A stretch of DNA of 64,000 nucleotides from Alcanivorax sp. (GTDB taxonomy: Bacteria; Pseudomonadota; Gammaproteobacteria; Pseudomonadales; Alcanivoracaceae): NCBI GenBank assembly GCA_022449455.1, contig JAKUPL010000010.1:104934-168933 (forward strand), read 5' to 3'. Positions 26,773-36,264 of the stretch are shown piece by piece. Each line of letters begins with the position of its first letter. Within the stretch, counting starts at the first letter, position 1. The notes beneath the pieces were generated by a model that saw only the letters and a program-made list of their open reading frames with translations, was not told the origin of the DNA and ran no database searches. Position numbers and translations under genes: made by a program.

Positions 26773-29585
26773 GCTGCATTCCCCCCGGCACTGCCAATCC
26801 GCAACATCAATACTGCATTGAGTTCCGGAGTGCCCTGTTCGGCTTCAAGTAGAGCCGCCATGCGCGCTTCATGTTCCGCATCCAAACGCTTGCGCCTGTG
26901 CTCCCTCACAGCAGGAAGCCCAATGCGACCGATGGCCTGATATCTGGCTTCAAAGGCATAGTGTGCTCGCTCGCGCTCCTCTGCAAGCCAGCTATGGTGC
27001 TCTTCCTGCAATTCAGAAAACAATCGTTCACCTTGCCCCCTGGCGGCGGCCAAAGCGTTTTCAAAGTCGTTGCCGGCTTGTTCCATTTCCAACTCAGGGG
27101 CGAGCATCAATTGCTCTGTCAGCAGTAAATCCCATATTCGCTTGGCGGTAGGTACAAAGCTGCGACCATCATCGGTAATGAATACGGGCAGGAAGCGACG
27201 ACGACTGAATCGCTCAGACGCATGGGATGCGTCCAGACTGATCTCCCAAAGCGACCACACACCGGTAACCGCTTCAGGCAGGCCACGTATCGAAACCATC
27301 GGCAGAGGCTGGCCCACTACACAGCGCGGCAATTCACTGATGACCGCGCGTGCACGAGCGTCCTCCAGCGTGATCCACTCTATCTCGGGGTGCTGTTCAG
27401 CGGTTCGTGCATCAAAGCAAACACGGGGTGACTCACTGCCGTCCGGCCACTTCACTCTCCAGGACTCACCGCACTTTTCAGCCTCGCCACCACGTGCCGG
27501 TAGCCCCGCAGTGATGGCGCGCTCCAGCCAATATTGTGCTGGGTGATCACGCCATTTGCGTGCATCATCGGCTTCCAGGGTGTAGTCCTCCGTCAGGAGA
27601 TCGCTATCCTTGCGGCTTGCTGACACCTTATCCCGTACCTGGTCGATGACCGCATCGCATTCCTGGTCAATACGGCTCGGGTTCTGCAGACCATGTACGA
27701 ACAGCTCATCAAAGATTGGCTCCACTTCCACCGAGTCGATGACATCCGCCGCTTTATCTACACCGAACTCCTGGGCGATTACCTCCAGCTTTTCTTCCAG
27801 CACCTGGCGAACCCGGTGCTCGACCGTGTCTTCAAGAACCAGATTGATGGCCCGCACCACATGAGGTTGTCCGATACGATCAACGCGGCCTATTCGCTGC
27901 TCCAGCCGCATGGGGTTCCAGGGCATGTCGAAATTGACAACCACATGGCAGAACTGCAGGTTCAAACCTTCACCGCCGGCATCAGTTGAGATCAGCACCC
28001 GCACATCACCAGAAAAGTCTTGTTGCGCCTTGGTTCGCGCATCCAGATCCATCCCGCCGTTGAGTAGCACTACGGAAAAGCCCCGGCTTTCCAGGAGCTC
28101 CGCCAACATGGCCTGAGTGGGCACAAACTCGGTAAACACCAGCATCTTGAGCTGCGGGTCGCTCTCCTCTTGCTGAAGCTTGTAGATCAGTTCCAGAAGG
28201 GCCTCGGCCTTGGCATCAGTCCCTTGCCGCTCGGTCTCACGCGCCAGGTCGAGCAGAATGTCGACCTCCGCTTTCTCCTGCTCCCAGCCATTGGCCTGCA
28301 CGGCAATGTCGACCTGCGACTGCCCATCCAGTTCAGCCCACTCATCCATATTCGCCGTATCAAACAAGCTGGCTTGCAGTTGCGGCTCTTCCAGCAGGCT
28401 TTGGCGCTTTTCCAGCGTGGCCCGAATGGCTGCCGTGCTGGACGTCACTAGGCGCTGCATCAGAATCATCAAGAATCCAATATGGCGCTGCTTGGCGGCC
28501 ATGGCCTGGTTGTAACCATGGCGCACGTAGTCGGTTACCGCCTCATAGAGTCTCTGCTGGGCGGCATGGCGATCCTGCCATGCCACGGCCTGTAGCTTGG
28601 TCGCACGCGACTTGAACAGCGGCTGTCCCTCGGCATCGATAGAGGAACGCTTCTCGGTACGGATCACATAAGGCTGCACCCGGTCGCGATTGATACTGTT
28701 CTCGTCAGGAAACGCCTCACGATCCAGCAACTGCATCAAGCGCATGAACTGGTCTGTCTTGCCCTGGTGAGGCGTGGCAGACAACAACAGCAAGTAGGGG
28801 GCCGCCTCCGCCAACGCAGCTCCCAATTTGTACCGGGCTACCTGCTCGGTACTACCGCCCATACGGTGCGACTCGTCGATAATCACCAGGTCCCAACCGG
28901 CAGACACCAGATCCTCGAAGCGTTCGCGGTTGTAGGTGTTCAGTTGTTCCAGGCTCCAGCCACGACGGGCCTCAATGGGTTTCACCGAGTCCAGTGAGCA
29001 GATAACCTGATCATGCATCCGCCACAGATTGTCATCCTCGTTGCGCCAGGTACGAAAGGCGGACAGGTCGGATGGCTCTATAAAGCGAAGCGCCTCGCCG
29101 AAGTGCAAGCGCATCTCCGCCTGCCACTGACGCACCAAACCTTTGGGGGCCACCACCAGCACGTGTTTCACCATACCGCGCAACTTGAGTTCTCGCAGAA
29201 TCAGGCCGGCCTCAATGGTCTTACCCAGGCCTACTTCATCAGCAAGCAGGTAGCGAATGCGGTCTCGGCTCATGGCCCTGTTCAGAGCATGGAGCTGATG
29301 CGGCAGAGGCACCACGCTGGACTGTATCGGGGCCAGTAGCAGGTTGTCCTCCAGCGCATCGCACAACTTGGCAGCGGCAGCCGTATGCAGAATCTGGTCA
29401 GCCGTCGGCTGCACGTCGGCCAGTGAACCCAGCTCTTGGGCTCGGGCACGCACCACGGCGTCCTTGCCCGGCAGCCATACCCGGTAGGTGTTTTCTCCCC
29501 ACAGCATCTGGCTATCCACCACCCGGCAGGGGGCGGTCTGGCGAATATGCCAGCACCAATCGCCTACCGCCCATACGTTGGTCAT
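26769..29585 (-). CDS. brxHII: SNF2/RapA-like helicase, BrxHII of type III BREX
   Basis: A 938-residue superfamily 2 ATPase. It has motif I A-D-E-V-G-L-G-K-T (about residues 91-99) after a Q-x-x-A-L x R region, the D-E-S-H box (about 231-234), motif III S-A-T-P-H-Q-G-K-T, and motifs V/VI S-T-D-A-G-G-E-G-L-N-L-Q and R-I-G-R-V-D-R-I-G-Q. The long C-terminal region resembles RapA/HepA accessory parts and ends in a charged coiled-coil. Length and order match BrxHII. A DISARM DrmD-type helicase is similar, but the neighbouring pglZ and brxC decide for BREX. Confidence 0.85.
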   Translation of the reverse strand: MTNVWAVGDWCWHIRQTAPCRVVDSQMLWGENTYRVWLPGKDAVVRARAQELGSLADVQPTADQILHTAAAAKLCDALEDNLLLAPIQSSVVPLPHQLHALNRAMSRDRIRYLLADEVGLGKTIEAGLILRELKLRGMVKHVLVVAPKGLVRQWQAEMRLHFGEALRFIEPSDLSAFRTWRNEDDNLWRMHDQVICSLDSVKPIEARRGWSLEQLNTYNRERFEDLVSAGWDLVIIDESHRMGGSTEQVARYKLGAALAEAAPYLLLLSATPHQGKTDQFMRLMQLLDREAFPDENSINRDRVQPYVIRTEKRSSIDAEGQPLFKSRATKLQAVAWQDRHAAQQRLYEAVTDYVRHGYNQAMAAKQRHIGFLMILMQRLVTSSTAAIRATLEKRQSLLEEPQLQASLFDTANMDEWAELDGQSQVDIAVQANGWEQEKAEVDILLDLARETERQGTDAKAEALLELIYKLQQEESDPQLKMLVFTEFVPTQAMLAELLESRGFSVVLLNGGMDLDARTKAQQDFSGDVRVLISTDAGGEGLNLQFCHVVVNFDMPWNPMRLEQRIGRVDRIGQPHVVRAINLVLEDTVEHRVRQVLEEKLEVIAQEFGVDKAADVIDSVEVEPIFDELFVHGLQNPSRIDQECDAVIDQVRDKVSASRKDSDLLTEDYTLEADDARKWRDHPAQYWLERAITAGLPARGGEAEKCGESWRVKWPDGSESPRVCFDARTAEQHPEIEWITLEDARARAVISELPRCVVGQPLPMVSIRGLPEAVTGVWSLWEISLDASHASERFSRRRFLPVFITDDGRSFVPTAKRIWDLLLTEQLMLAPELEMEQAGNDFENALAAARGQGERLFSELQEEHHSWLAEERERAHYAFEARYQAIGRIGLPAVREHRRKRLDAEHEARMAALLEAEQGTPELNAVLMLRIGSAGGNAA

Positions 29586-31366
29586 GTCTCCCCCTGTCCA
29601 ATCACAGCCTGCCCGAGGTGGGTAAGGCGGTATCGCTGATTGCCGCTACGGGGCTTGTCGGGAATCGTCATTTCCAAGACCCCCGCATCCAGCGCGGGCT
29701 GGAGGTAAGCCTTTGCGAAATGCATGCGATCTTTCAACCCGACGCTATCCATGAGTTCCTGGCGCGTCATCTCCCCGGTAACCTTGGCCAGCAGCGTTGA
29801 AACTTGCGGGGTAACTTGAGGGGCAGCTTGCGGGGTACCTTGAGGGGTCTCTTGCGGGGTAGCTCCCCCCGCATCGGCCACCGGCTTCTCCGTAAAGCGC
29901 TGCCGCAGCACTTCTGGCACCTCAAACAGGGTGTCGCTCACTGCCTGCAACAGTTGCTGCTGAACCAGGAAATCGGCGATTCGCTTGGCTTGCAGGGTGG
30001 TGGCAACCCCCAGGCCACGAATATCCGTCAGGCTTATCCGCTCGCCATCTGCCCGGCCCAGGGCCAAGGCCAGCACATCCGCCTGCTCCCGGTTCAGGTT
30101 TGCGCCAATGGTCTGGCGAATGTGCTGCATGGCCTCGGTTACCAGAGGCTGATTGAGCAGCACCAGCTCGAACTGCTTGCGCGCCTTGTCATTGTGCAGC
30201 TGGGGCGGCACCCGGCCCAGCTCGTGCCAGTTGCGGAAAATCGCGCGAATACCCGTACCGGCCTGATCCGACAGGCCAATACGCCGGAAAGCTTTGACGA
30301 TGGATGGGTTGCGTACCTCCTTCTCGGTGGGGTCCAGCAACTCAGCCTCGGTAGCAAAGGCATCCCCAGGATTCCAGAAGATGGTGCGATCGGTAAACAA
30401 GCGAATGGAGGGCTTGCGGCCATGGTCGCCATAGTCCTGGTGAATCAACAGGTTGATGGCCGCCTCCCGAAAGGCCACATAATCCGGCGGGTCGTCGTTG
30501 CGGCGCAAGGTGGAAGGGTCGAGCGCGAAGGGATGCTCGGCAATACGCATGTAGCGGGCCACCAGGCCTTGCCAGGTCTGGAAGATGTTTTCCTCGAACA
30601 CATAGCGATCATGCCAGCGCTGTTCCGCCGACCAGCGCTCGAAAGCGGTATCGATACGCTGATAGTCCAGCACCGGCCGCGGCAGAATCTGTCGGACGTA
30701 GCGCCCTTCACCGAACAACAGCACACCGGCGCGGGTGGGCAGCAAAGTACCATCCTGCTCGACGATGAAATTCCAGTTGAGCAGGAACTCGGTCGGGTCT
30801 GCGATCTCCTTGTGTTCCGGATTACGCCGCGCGAACTGGGCCTGGTACCACTTCACCGTGTCCAGGTCGAAGCAGCGCTCCACTGGAATGTTCGGCAAGA
30901 CTAGGCCGTCATACCGCTCCTGCGAAGCATCACGCAGCAAACGCTCCAGCTCACCCTGGGTACATTGCTCATCACCCGCACCACGCCGCACGTAGCTCTG
31001 GCGTGGGTCACCCTTGAGATACACCGGCTTGTCCGCTCGTGTCGCCTCTGGCACATGAAAGGCGAACACGTGCTTGCCGTCGATCTCGTACCGGCAAGGT
31101 TCCACGGCAATCACACGGTTCAGCTTCTGCCCGCCCCGCAAGGCAGCCAGAAAATCGTTCTGAACCTTGTCCGGTGTTTCTACACCAGTGATTTCAAGAC
31201 GGCCATCACGTTCACTCACGCCGAACACCAGCCAGCCCCCCGCCGTATTGGCGAAGGCGGATACCGTCTTGTAGGCATCCTCCGGCACACCGCGCTGGGC
31301 GCGCTTGCACTCGAAGTCGTTCCATTCGATGCCATTAAGGCGGGCGAGCAGTTCGTCCTGATTCAT
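29582..31366 (-). CDS. Schlafen/AlbA_2-type ATP-binding protein in the BREX operon
   Basis: A 594-residue protein. The N-terminal AlbA_2 (Schlafen-like) domain (about 5-140) shows E-x-K-R-A-Q-R-G-V-P, T-V-S-A-F-A-N-T-A-G-G-W-L-V-F-G-V and the D-P-R-Q-S-Y-V-R motif. A middle HATPase-like region has F-R-E-A-A-I-N-L-L-I-H-Q-D-Y. A C-terminal winged-helix domain follows a T-P-Q repeat linker (about 495-520). Members are annotated as transcription regulators or RNA-cleaving Schlafen relatives. The gene is not part of the standard six-gene type III BREX set. It overlaps the helicase gene by 4 bases and lies 19 bases after pglXI. Confidence 0.8.
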   Translation of the reverse strand: MNQDELLARLNGIEWNDFECKRAQRGVPEDAYKTVSAFANTAGGWLVFGVSERDGRLEITGVETPDKVQNDFLAALRGGQKLNRVIAVEPCRYEIDGKHVFAFHVPEATRADKPVYLKGDPRQSYVRRGAGDEQCTQGELERLLRDASQERYDGLVLPNIPVERCFDLDTVKWYQAQFARRNPEHKEIADPTEFLLNWNFIVEQDGTLLPTRAGVLLFGEGRYVRQILPRPVLDYQRIDTAFERWSAEQRWHDRYVFEENIFQTWQGLVARYMRIAEHPFALDPSTLRRNDDPPDYVAFREAAINLLIHQDYGDHGRKPSIRLFTDRTIFWNPGDAFATEAELLDPTEKEVRNPSIVKAFRRIGLSDQAGTGIRAIFRNWHELGRVPPQLHNDKARKQFELVLLNQPLVTEAMQHIRQTIGANLNREQADVLALALGRADGERISLTDIRGLGVATTLQAKRIADFLVQQQLLQAVSDTLFEVPEVLRQRFTEKPVADAGGATPQETPQGTPQAAPQVTPQVSTLLAKVTGEMTRQELMDSVGLKDRMHFAKAYLQPALDAGVLEMTIPDKPRSGNQRYRLTHLGQAVIGQGET

Positions 31367-31385
31367 CCCCGTACCTCATATTGCA

Positions 31386-34148
31386 TCAGGCGTCTGCCTC
31401 CGTGCGGGTCAACGCATTGTCATACCACTGCAACAGCTTCTCATCTTCCTGCAGTGCAACTTCTGGGATCTTTTCAGCTATCTTGAGGATGATCGTATAG
31501 TCTTTGTTAGTCCACGCATCCTTGAACCCTGCACGCAGAACCTCCAGCCGGAATTCCTTGAGCCGGCGACCGGTAAATGCCAGGTAGGTCTGGAATTCCT
31601 TCAACAGCGCCTTCTCACGCTTCTTCTCCAAGTCCTGCGCCTTGTTGGGATCGGGCACATACCAGCGGTCCTTGGCTTTGGCGACCAGTTCCGGATCATT
31701 TTTTTCCAAACCACGGAGCTTGTGGTTGGTGGAGAGATAGCTGTGGATCTGGCTGGGGACGTCACCATTGCCGTCGTAGTTGAGGAAATTGTTCTCCAGC
31801 AGAGCCATTAACTCCGGCTTTGTCTCATGCTTCTTCCAGCCTGCACCAAGTTGGGTGGTGAACTCCGGGTGGATATCCTGATACGTCGAAGGCCGGCGTT
31901 TCAGAAAATCGGCTAGCCAGTCGATAGCGCTGCGCTCATCAGAAACGAATAGTTCCATCTGCGGCGCCTGCGCGGCTTGGGCGCGCTTCTTGTCGTACTC
32001 GGCCACCTGATCAGGCAGGAACACCATGCCATCACGTTCAGGGAATCGACTGCGCAAGCCGGAAAGAAACTCATCATTCGAAAGCGGCACCGGCGCATCA
32101 TGGCGCACAAACCAGGCTACCATTCGATCGAAAATACGGCGTGGATCGCGCTCGACAATGAATTCCAGCTCCCCCCCTCTCGTCTTGACCACGGAAAGGT
32201 TGCGCAAGTGGGTCTGCACAAAGTCCCAGGCTGAATCCACCGTCGCGCCATGTTTTTTGAAGCGATCTTCCAGCCCACCGTTCGGCTTGTAGACAGAGAT
32301 TACCAGATCTTGCTTCACCGTGTTCGGCGACATCACTTGCTGGAAGCTGCCTTGCTTCTTATCCAGCGCTGTTACTTCGGCGACAACAAAGCCTGTTTGC
32401 TGCAAGGCCACCTGAATCGTGTTCCATACGGCTGCCTTACTGTTGGAAAACACCACCGTCATCCAGCGGCCGGGCTTGAGTACCCGGTAATATTCAGCGA
32501 AGCAGCTGTACATCAGATGCTGATATTCCGGGATTCCTTTCTCGCGAACACGGTCAACGATAGCTTCCGGATCTGAGTCTGTCTTGACACCGTGCCAAGA
32601 CTCGACAAGGAAATTCAGATCAGAATAGTAGATGTTTTCTCCGAAAGGAGGGTCGGTGAAGATATAGTCAATTGAGCCATCCAGAACTGGAAGGCGTGCT
32701 GCTGTCCCGGTATTGATCGCGGAGTTCTGGGGGATCGCTTGATACTTTTGAAACGCCTTGGAAAGCCGCCCTAGCTTTCCATTAAGGATGTACCAAGGAC
32801 TGCATTCAGATAGCTGTGATGCCACATAGTACACACCACTCAAATATTGGTTTACTTGAGAAAAGTGTGTAGGCGTATAGCGGGCAAGAGTCGACATTCC
32901 CCAAATCGCCTGCTCGACCATAAATAGCAGCATGCTTCGAGTGCGCGGTTCAGAATGAGAATTGGCATTGTTCCAAAGCATTGCCATAGCGTGTGCTGCT
33001 CGCGGCAAGAACATTAAGTGGACTGCCGCCGAGTTCGTCGTTTTCATACGCCCAACCCGTGTCATCTGACAATCCGGGAAGCGATCAGTCGGCAGATCCT
33101 TAGGGATGGGCAACGAGGCAATCTTTGCTATTCGTTCCAGGTCAGCGTCATCCGGATTTTTGGTATAAGCAGTCCGGCCTATTTTGTACGTAATAAGTGC
33201 CGGAACGCGCTTGGGCCGCTTCTCCGTTTTTCCTGTCGATGGGTCGATAAATGTCTCAAACTGCAGATCCATCTGCTCTTTCTTGGCTTGTGCACCGCAA
33301 TGCGGGCACGACAACACATCTGCAACAGCCTGTGTTTCTTTGTCCAGAGCTGCGTCAGTGAATACGATCTCGCCCGCACAAGATGGGCAGTTCAGGACTT
33401 CGCTCCACACCGTATAGTCGATGCGAGCAACCGACTTTCCATCAGAGTGCAGAGTCTCATACATCCAGCCGATTTCATCTTCGATATCCTTGAGTAGCTG
33501 CTCCCCTGCTATCGCAAAGGATTCGACATCGAAAGGGGTGTTGTAGTTGGCACCGATGAAGGTAGCGGCTGGGGACAAGTCATTGAGGACAACGCGACGA
33601 GCTCCCCACTTAGGAGCTTGTTTCCCTTGTTGCTTCCAGTCGGTTGCAAGCTCATGGCGATAGCTGGCCGGAGCTGAACCACACCATTGTGCTGCCACCC
33701 CAGTCATGCCTGAACCGGCAAAGCCGTCCAGTACCACATCGCCTGGTTCAGTGTAGTGCAGGATGGACGGTACAATAGCCAGATGCGGCACTTTGGTGTG
33801 GTAGGCATGGGCTCTGTACAGGGCATCGGTCTTGCCAACCGATACGTCAATAGCCAGTGGTTCGCGGTTATATTTCACCGAAGGGTCGTAGGGTTTGCCA
33901 TAGTGTTCGACGAAATCAGCCAACCATGGATTCGGGCAAGCGGTATAGTACGGCGGATCGGACATGGCCAAAATGGCTTCATCCGTTCCCTGCGGAAAGC
34001 CCTCCTGCTTGCGGAATTCCGGATCTTTCAGCTTTTCAGCCAACAGATTTAGGAAATGCTCACGGCGCGCCTCATCACTTGGGAAGGTTTGCCCCAGGCA
34101 TTCTACCGGTCCTGTGGTTTCGGCTTGAGTTTCAAAAAGGGATGTCAT
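31386..34148 (-). CDS. pglXI: Adenine-specific DNA methyltransferase with Zn ribbon, PglXI
   Basis: A 920-residue COG1743-like methyltransferase. It has D-P-P-Y-Y near residue 63, the SAM motif V-L-D-G-F-A-G-S-G-M-T-G near 141-152, a zinc ribbon of two C-x-x-C pairs (about 255 and 280), and a second D-P-P-F-G-E near 498. In BREX the PglX enzyme marks host DNA at a non-palindromic site. The ATG at 34148 has GGAG 9 bases upstream and overlaps the herA end by 17 bases; the frame is open to 34385. Its low GC, like herA and sir2, differs from the helicase gene. Confidence 0.85.
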   Translation of the reverse strand: MTSLFETQAETTGPVECLGQTFPSDEARREHFLNLLAEKLKDPEFRKQEGFPQGTDEAILAMSDPPYYTACPNPWLADFVEHYGKPYDPSVKYNREPLAIDVSVGKTDALYRAHAYHTKVPHLAIVPSILHYTEPGDVVLDGFAGSGMTGVAAQWCGSAPASYRHELATDWKQQGKQAPKWGARRVVLNDLSPAATFIGANYNTPFDVESFAIAGEQLLKDIEDEIGWMYETLHSDGKSVARIDYTVWSEVLNCPSCAGEIVFTDAALDKETQAVADVLSCPHCGAQAKKEQMDLQFETFIDPSTGKTEKRPKRVPALITYKIGRTAYTKNPDDADLERIAKIASLPIPKDLPTDRFPDCQMTRVGRMKTTNSAAVHLMFLPRAAHAMAMLWNNANSHSEPRTRSMLLFMVEQAIWGMSTLARYTPTHFSQVNQYLSGVYYVASQLSECSPWYILNGKLGRLSKAFQKYQAIPQNSAINTGTAARLPVLDGSIDYIFTDPPFGENIYYSDLNFLVESWHGVKTDSDPEAIVDRVREKGIPEYQHLMYSCFAEYYRVLKPGRWMTVVFSNSKAAVWNTIQVALQQTGFVVAEVTALDKKQGSFQQVMSPNTVKQDLVISVYKPNGGLEDRFKKHGATVDSAWDFVQTHLRNLSVVKTRGGELEFIVERDPRRIFDRMVAWFVRHDAPVPLSNDEFLSGLRSRFPERDGMVFLPDQVAEYDKKRAQAAQAPQMELFVSDERSAIDWLADFLKRRPSTYQDIHPEFTTQLGAGWKKHETKPELMALLENNFLNYDGNGDVPSQIHSYLSTNHKLRGLEKNDPELVAKAKDRWYVPDPNKAQDLEKKREKALLKEFQTYLAFTGRRLKEFRLEVLRAGFKDAWTNKDYTIILKIAEKIPEVALQEDEKLLQWYDNALTRTEADA

Positions 34149-36264
34149 CGTCAAATTCTCCGGCATCGCGGGCCGTTTCTTGGTTGTCTTCGTTTTCTTG
34201 TACAGCTTGTGCTTGTGTCTGCTGCCAATCTGCAGCAATGGCCGTCCAATCCACCTCTCGCTGCGCATGGCCGGACCAGACTCCCCAGAAATCGGGATCA
34301 TCCGATTTTGGTCGATGGTTCTCCGGCAAGGCATTGATCTGCACAAGTACTGGCAGTTCGGAGGCCCAGCCAAGCAGAATGGCATTGCGGGACGGCAGTG
34401 AGGGCAGGTCGCGTAACAGCCCGCGTAGGTTGTCGGGTACCAGCTTGTGCACTAGTTCCTGATCGCGGTCATTACTGATGCGATGGAGAAGGTAGCTGTT
34501 GCATTGGGATAGCACCGTGGGCGACAACTCGCTCGGACGCTGAGACGACAGCACGAGCCCTAGACCGAACTTGCGCCCTTCGCGGGCAATTTTCTCGAAG
34601 ACTTGGCAGCAGACGGCAGCAGTGTTTTGGTCCTCGGTATCATCCTTGTAGCGACTGATAAAGCTATGCGCTTCCTCCATCACCAGGGCCGTGGGTAGCG
34701 TTTTCCCATGATTCAATTTTCGGTAGCGCTGTAGAGCTTCCAGCGTCATGCGAGCAATGACGGCAGTGATGATATGAACGACTTCGGCTGGCGCCAACGA
34801 TAGATCAATAATGGTAACCGAACCATTTGAAGCTTGATCGTCACCAATGTAGTTTTCCAGCCAATCTGCTAGGGTCGTGTGGGCATCCCCAGAGGCGATT
34901 CTGCTAACACGTGTGTCCGCCAACATAGTCCGGATACGCATGATTAAGTAGTCAAAGAACTGAGAGTTGTTCTCTTGACTCGCTAGTGACTCCAAATGGT
35001 CTGCGAACTGTGCGCCATCAAACTGCAACGGCGTGTCTTCATTCGGGCCCGCTTGATAGACAACCCCGCCAATGCTATCCAAGTAGTTTTGAAAGCTCTC
35101 GATTACTCCTGTTACTGCAGTAGCTGGAAAGTCATTGTATCCGGTCTGGCCATTCTGCTTTCTGAATGTCTGATTTGGACGATTGATAAGTCCCTGGAGC
35201 TGATCACGTAGACCAGAAAGGCCATTCTCTTGGTCTGGAACATCTCGACCATAGGCTTCGAGGTCTTCGATAAATACCGGAAGCTTGGGACCGAATTTCC
35301 ATCCCTCATAATTCTCTCCATTCCGAACTTGAGACTTCAGCGTGATCAGTATTGAGCTTATCTTTCTTCTTAAGATAAAGATCGAATCTTCGGAGCGGTC
35401 AGCACCTCCTCGCATTTCTCGCAGCGCCCTGCGCAACAACGGGCGCTGTGCGCGATCGCTCGCGCGGGTAAAGGCACTCCACTCGGCGCTATTCCAGAAC
35501 CACAATGGTACCTGGAGCTGCTCAATACCTTCGGCGGGCTCCACTGCGAACACCCGCACTTTGCTCATGTCCCGGAAGGTGTTGGTGTACTCGCCATTGG
35601 GATCGAGCACGATGAAGCGAGCATTTGGGTCAGCGCCGCTTCTCGCCTTTTTTGCTTCATCCATCGACCAGCGGATCAGTCCCGCTACTGAGCAGGATTT
35701 ACCGCTGCCTGTGTTACCCAGCACTGCCAAGTGGCGGCCGAAAAGGCGATCAGGGTCGATCCGCACTTCCGCGTTGGCAGCCAGCGGGCTAATGCCGATC
35801 TTGACGCGGCGGTTTTCCCCAGACTCGACGATAGAGCGAAGCTGGCTTTGTGTGGGCAGCAGTACTGGATCTCCGACCGTGGGATACGCCTCCACCCCGC
35901 GCCGAAATTCATAACTATCCTTGTCCTCCTCCCGACCTTCGTAGATCAGGCATCCCAGGGGATTGAGGCTCATCTTGCGTAGTGGATACGGAAGATCCAC
36001 CAAGCCAAAGTCCTGCATGCCTTTGCGTTTCGGGTACTGCGATTGTTCGACGGTAATCCACTCTACCTGTGCCACGAGATACCCCTGGTCGCTGGGCACC
36101 AGCACATAGCCATTGATGCGCGGAAACGGGCGAGGTGTTCCGGTGTTCAAGGCGACGGTATCCGGAGCTTCGACATCGAGCAGCACCTTGATCTCGTCCG
36201 GAGAAACGAAATCAATCGTGCCGATGCGCAAGGAGTCGGCATACGCAATCGGCGAAAGGCTCAT
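34132..36264 (-). CDS. herA: HerA-type hexameric ATPase paired with SIR2
   Basis: A 710-residue HerA/FtsK-like translocase ATPase. An N-terminal HAS-barrel-like part (about 1-150) is followed by Walker A G-N-T-G-S-G-K-S near residue 187. Walker B A-L-V-M-E-E-A-H and a sensor-type S-S-Q-R-P-S-E-L follow near 525-590. It overlaps the sir2 stop by 4 bases (ATGA), so the two are made together. SIR2+HerA pairs form large complexes that deplete NAD+ on phage infection. HerA is not a normal BREX component. Confidence 0.87.
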   Translation of the reverse strand: MSLSPIAYADSLRIGTIDFVSPDEIKVLLDVEAPDTVALNTGTPRPFPRINGYVLVPSDQGYLVAQVEWITVEQSQYPKRKGMQDFGLVDLPYPLRKMSLNPLGCLIYEGREEDKDSYEFRRGVEAYPTVGDPVLLPTQSQLRSIVESGENRRVKIGISPLAANAEVRIDPDRLFGRHLAVLGNTGSGKSCSVAGLIRWSMDEAKKARSGADPNARFIVLDPNGEYTNTFRDMSKVRVFAVEPAEGIEQLQVPLWFWNSAEWSAFTRASDRAQRPLLRRALREMRGGADRSEDSIFILRRKISSILITLKSQVRNGENYEGWKFGPKLPVFIEDLEAYGRDVPDQENGLSGLRDQLQGLINRPNQTFRKQNGQTGYNDFPATAVTGVIESFQNYLDSIGGVVYQAGPNEDTPLQFDGAQFADHLESLASQENNSQFFDYLIMRIRTMLADTRVSRIASGDAHTTLADWLENYIGDDQASNGSVTIIDLSLAPAEVVHIITAVIARMTLEALQRYRKLNHGKTLPTALVMEEAHSFISRYKDDTEDQNTAAVCCQVFEKIAREGRKFGLGLVLSSQRPSELSPTVLSQCNSYLLHRISNDRDQELVHKLVPDNLRGLLRDLPSLPSRNAILLGWASELPVLVQINALPENHRPKSDDPDFWGVWSGHAQREVDWTAIAADWQQTQAQAVQENEDNQETARDAGEFDDDIPF

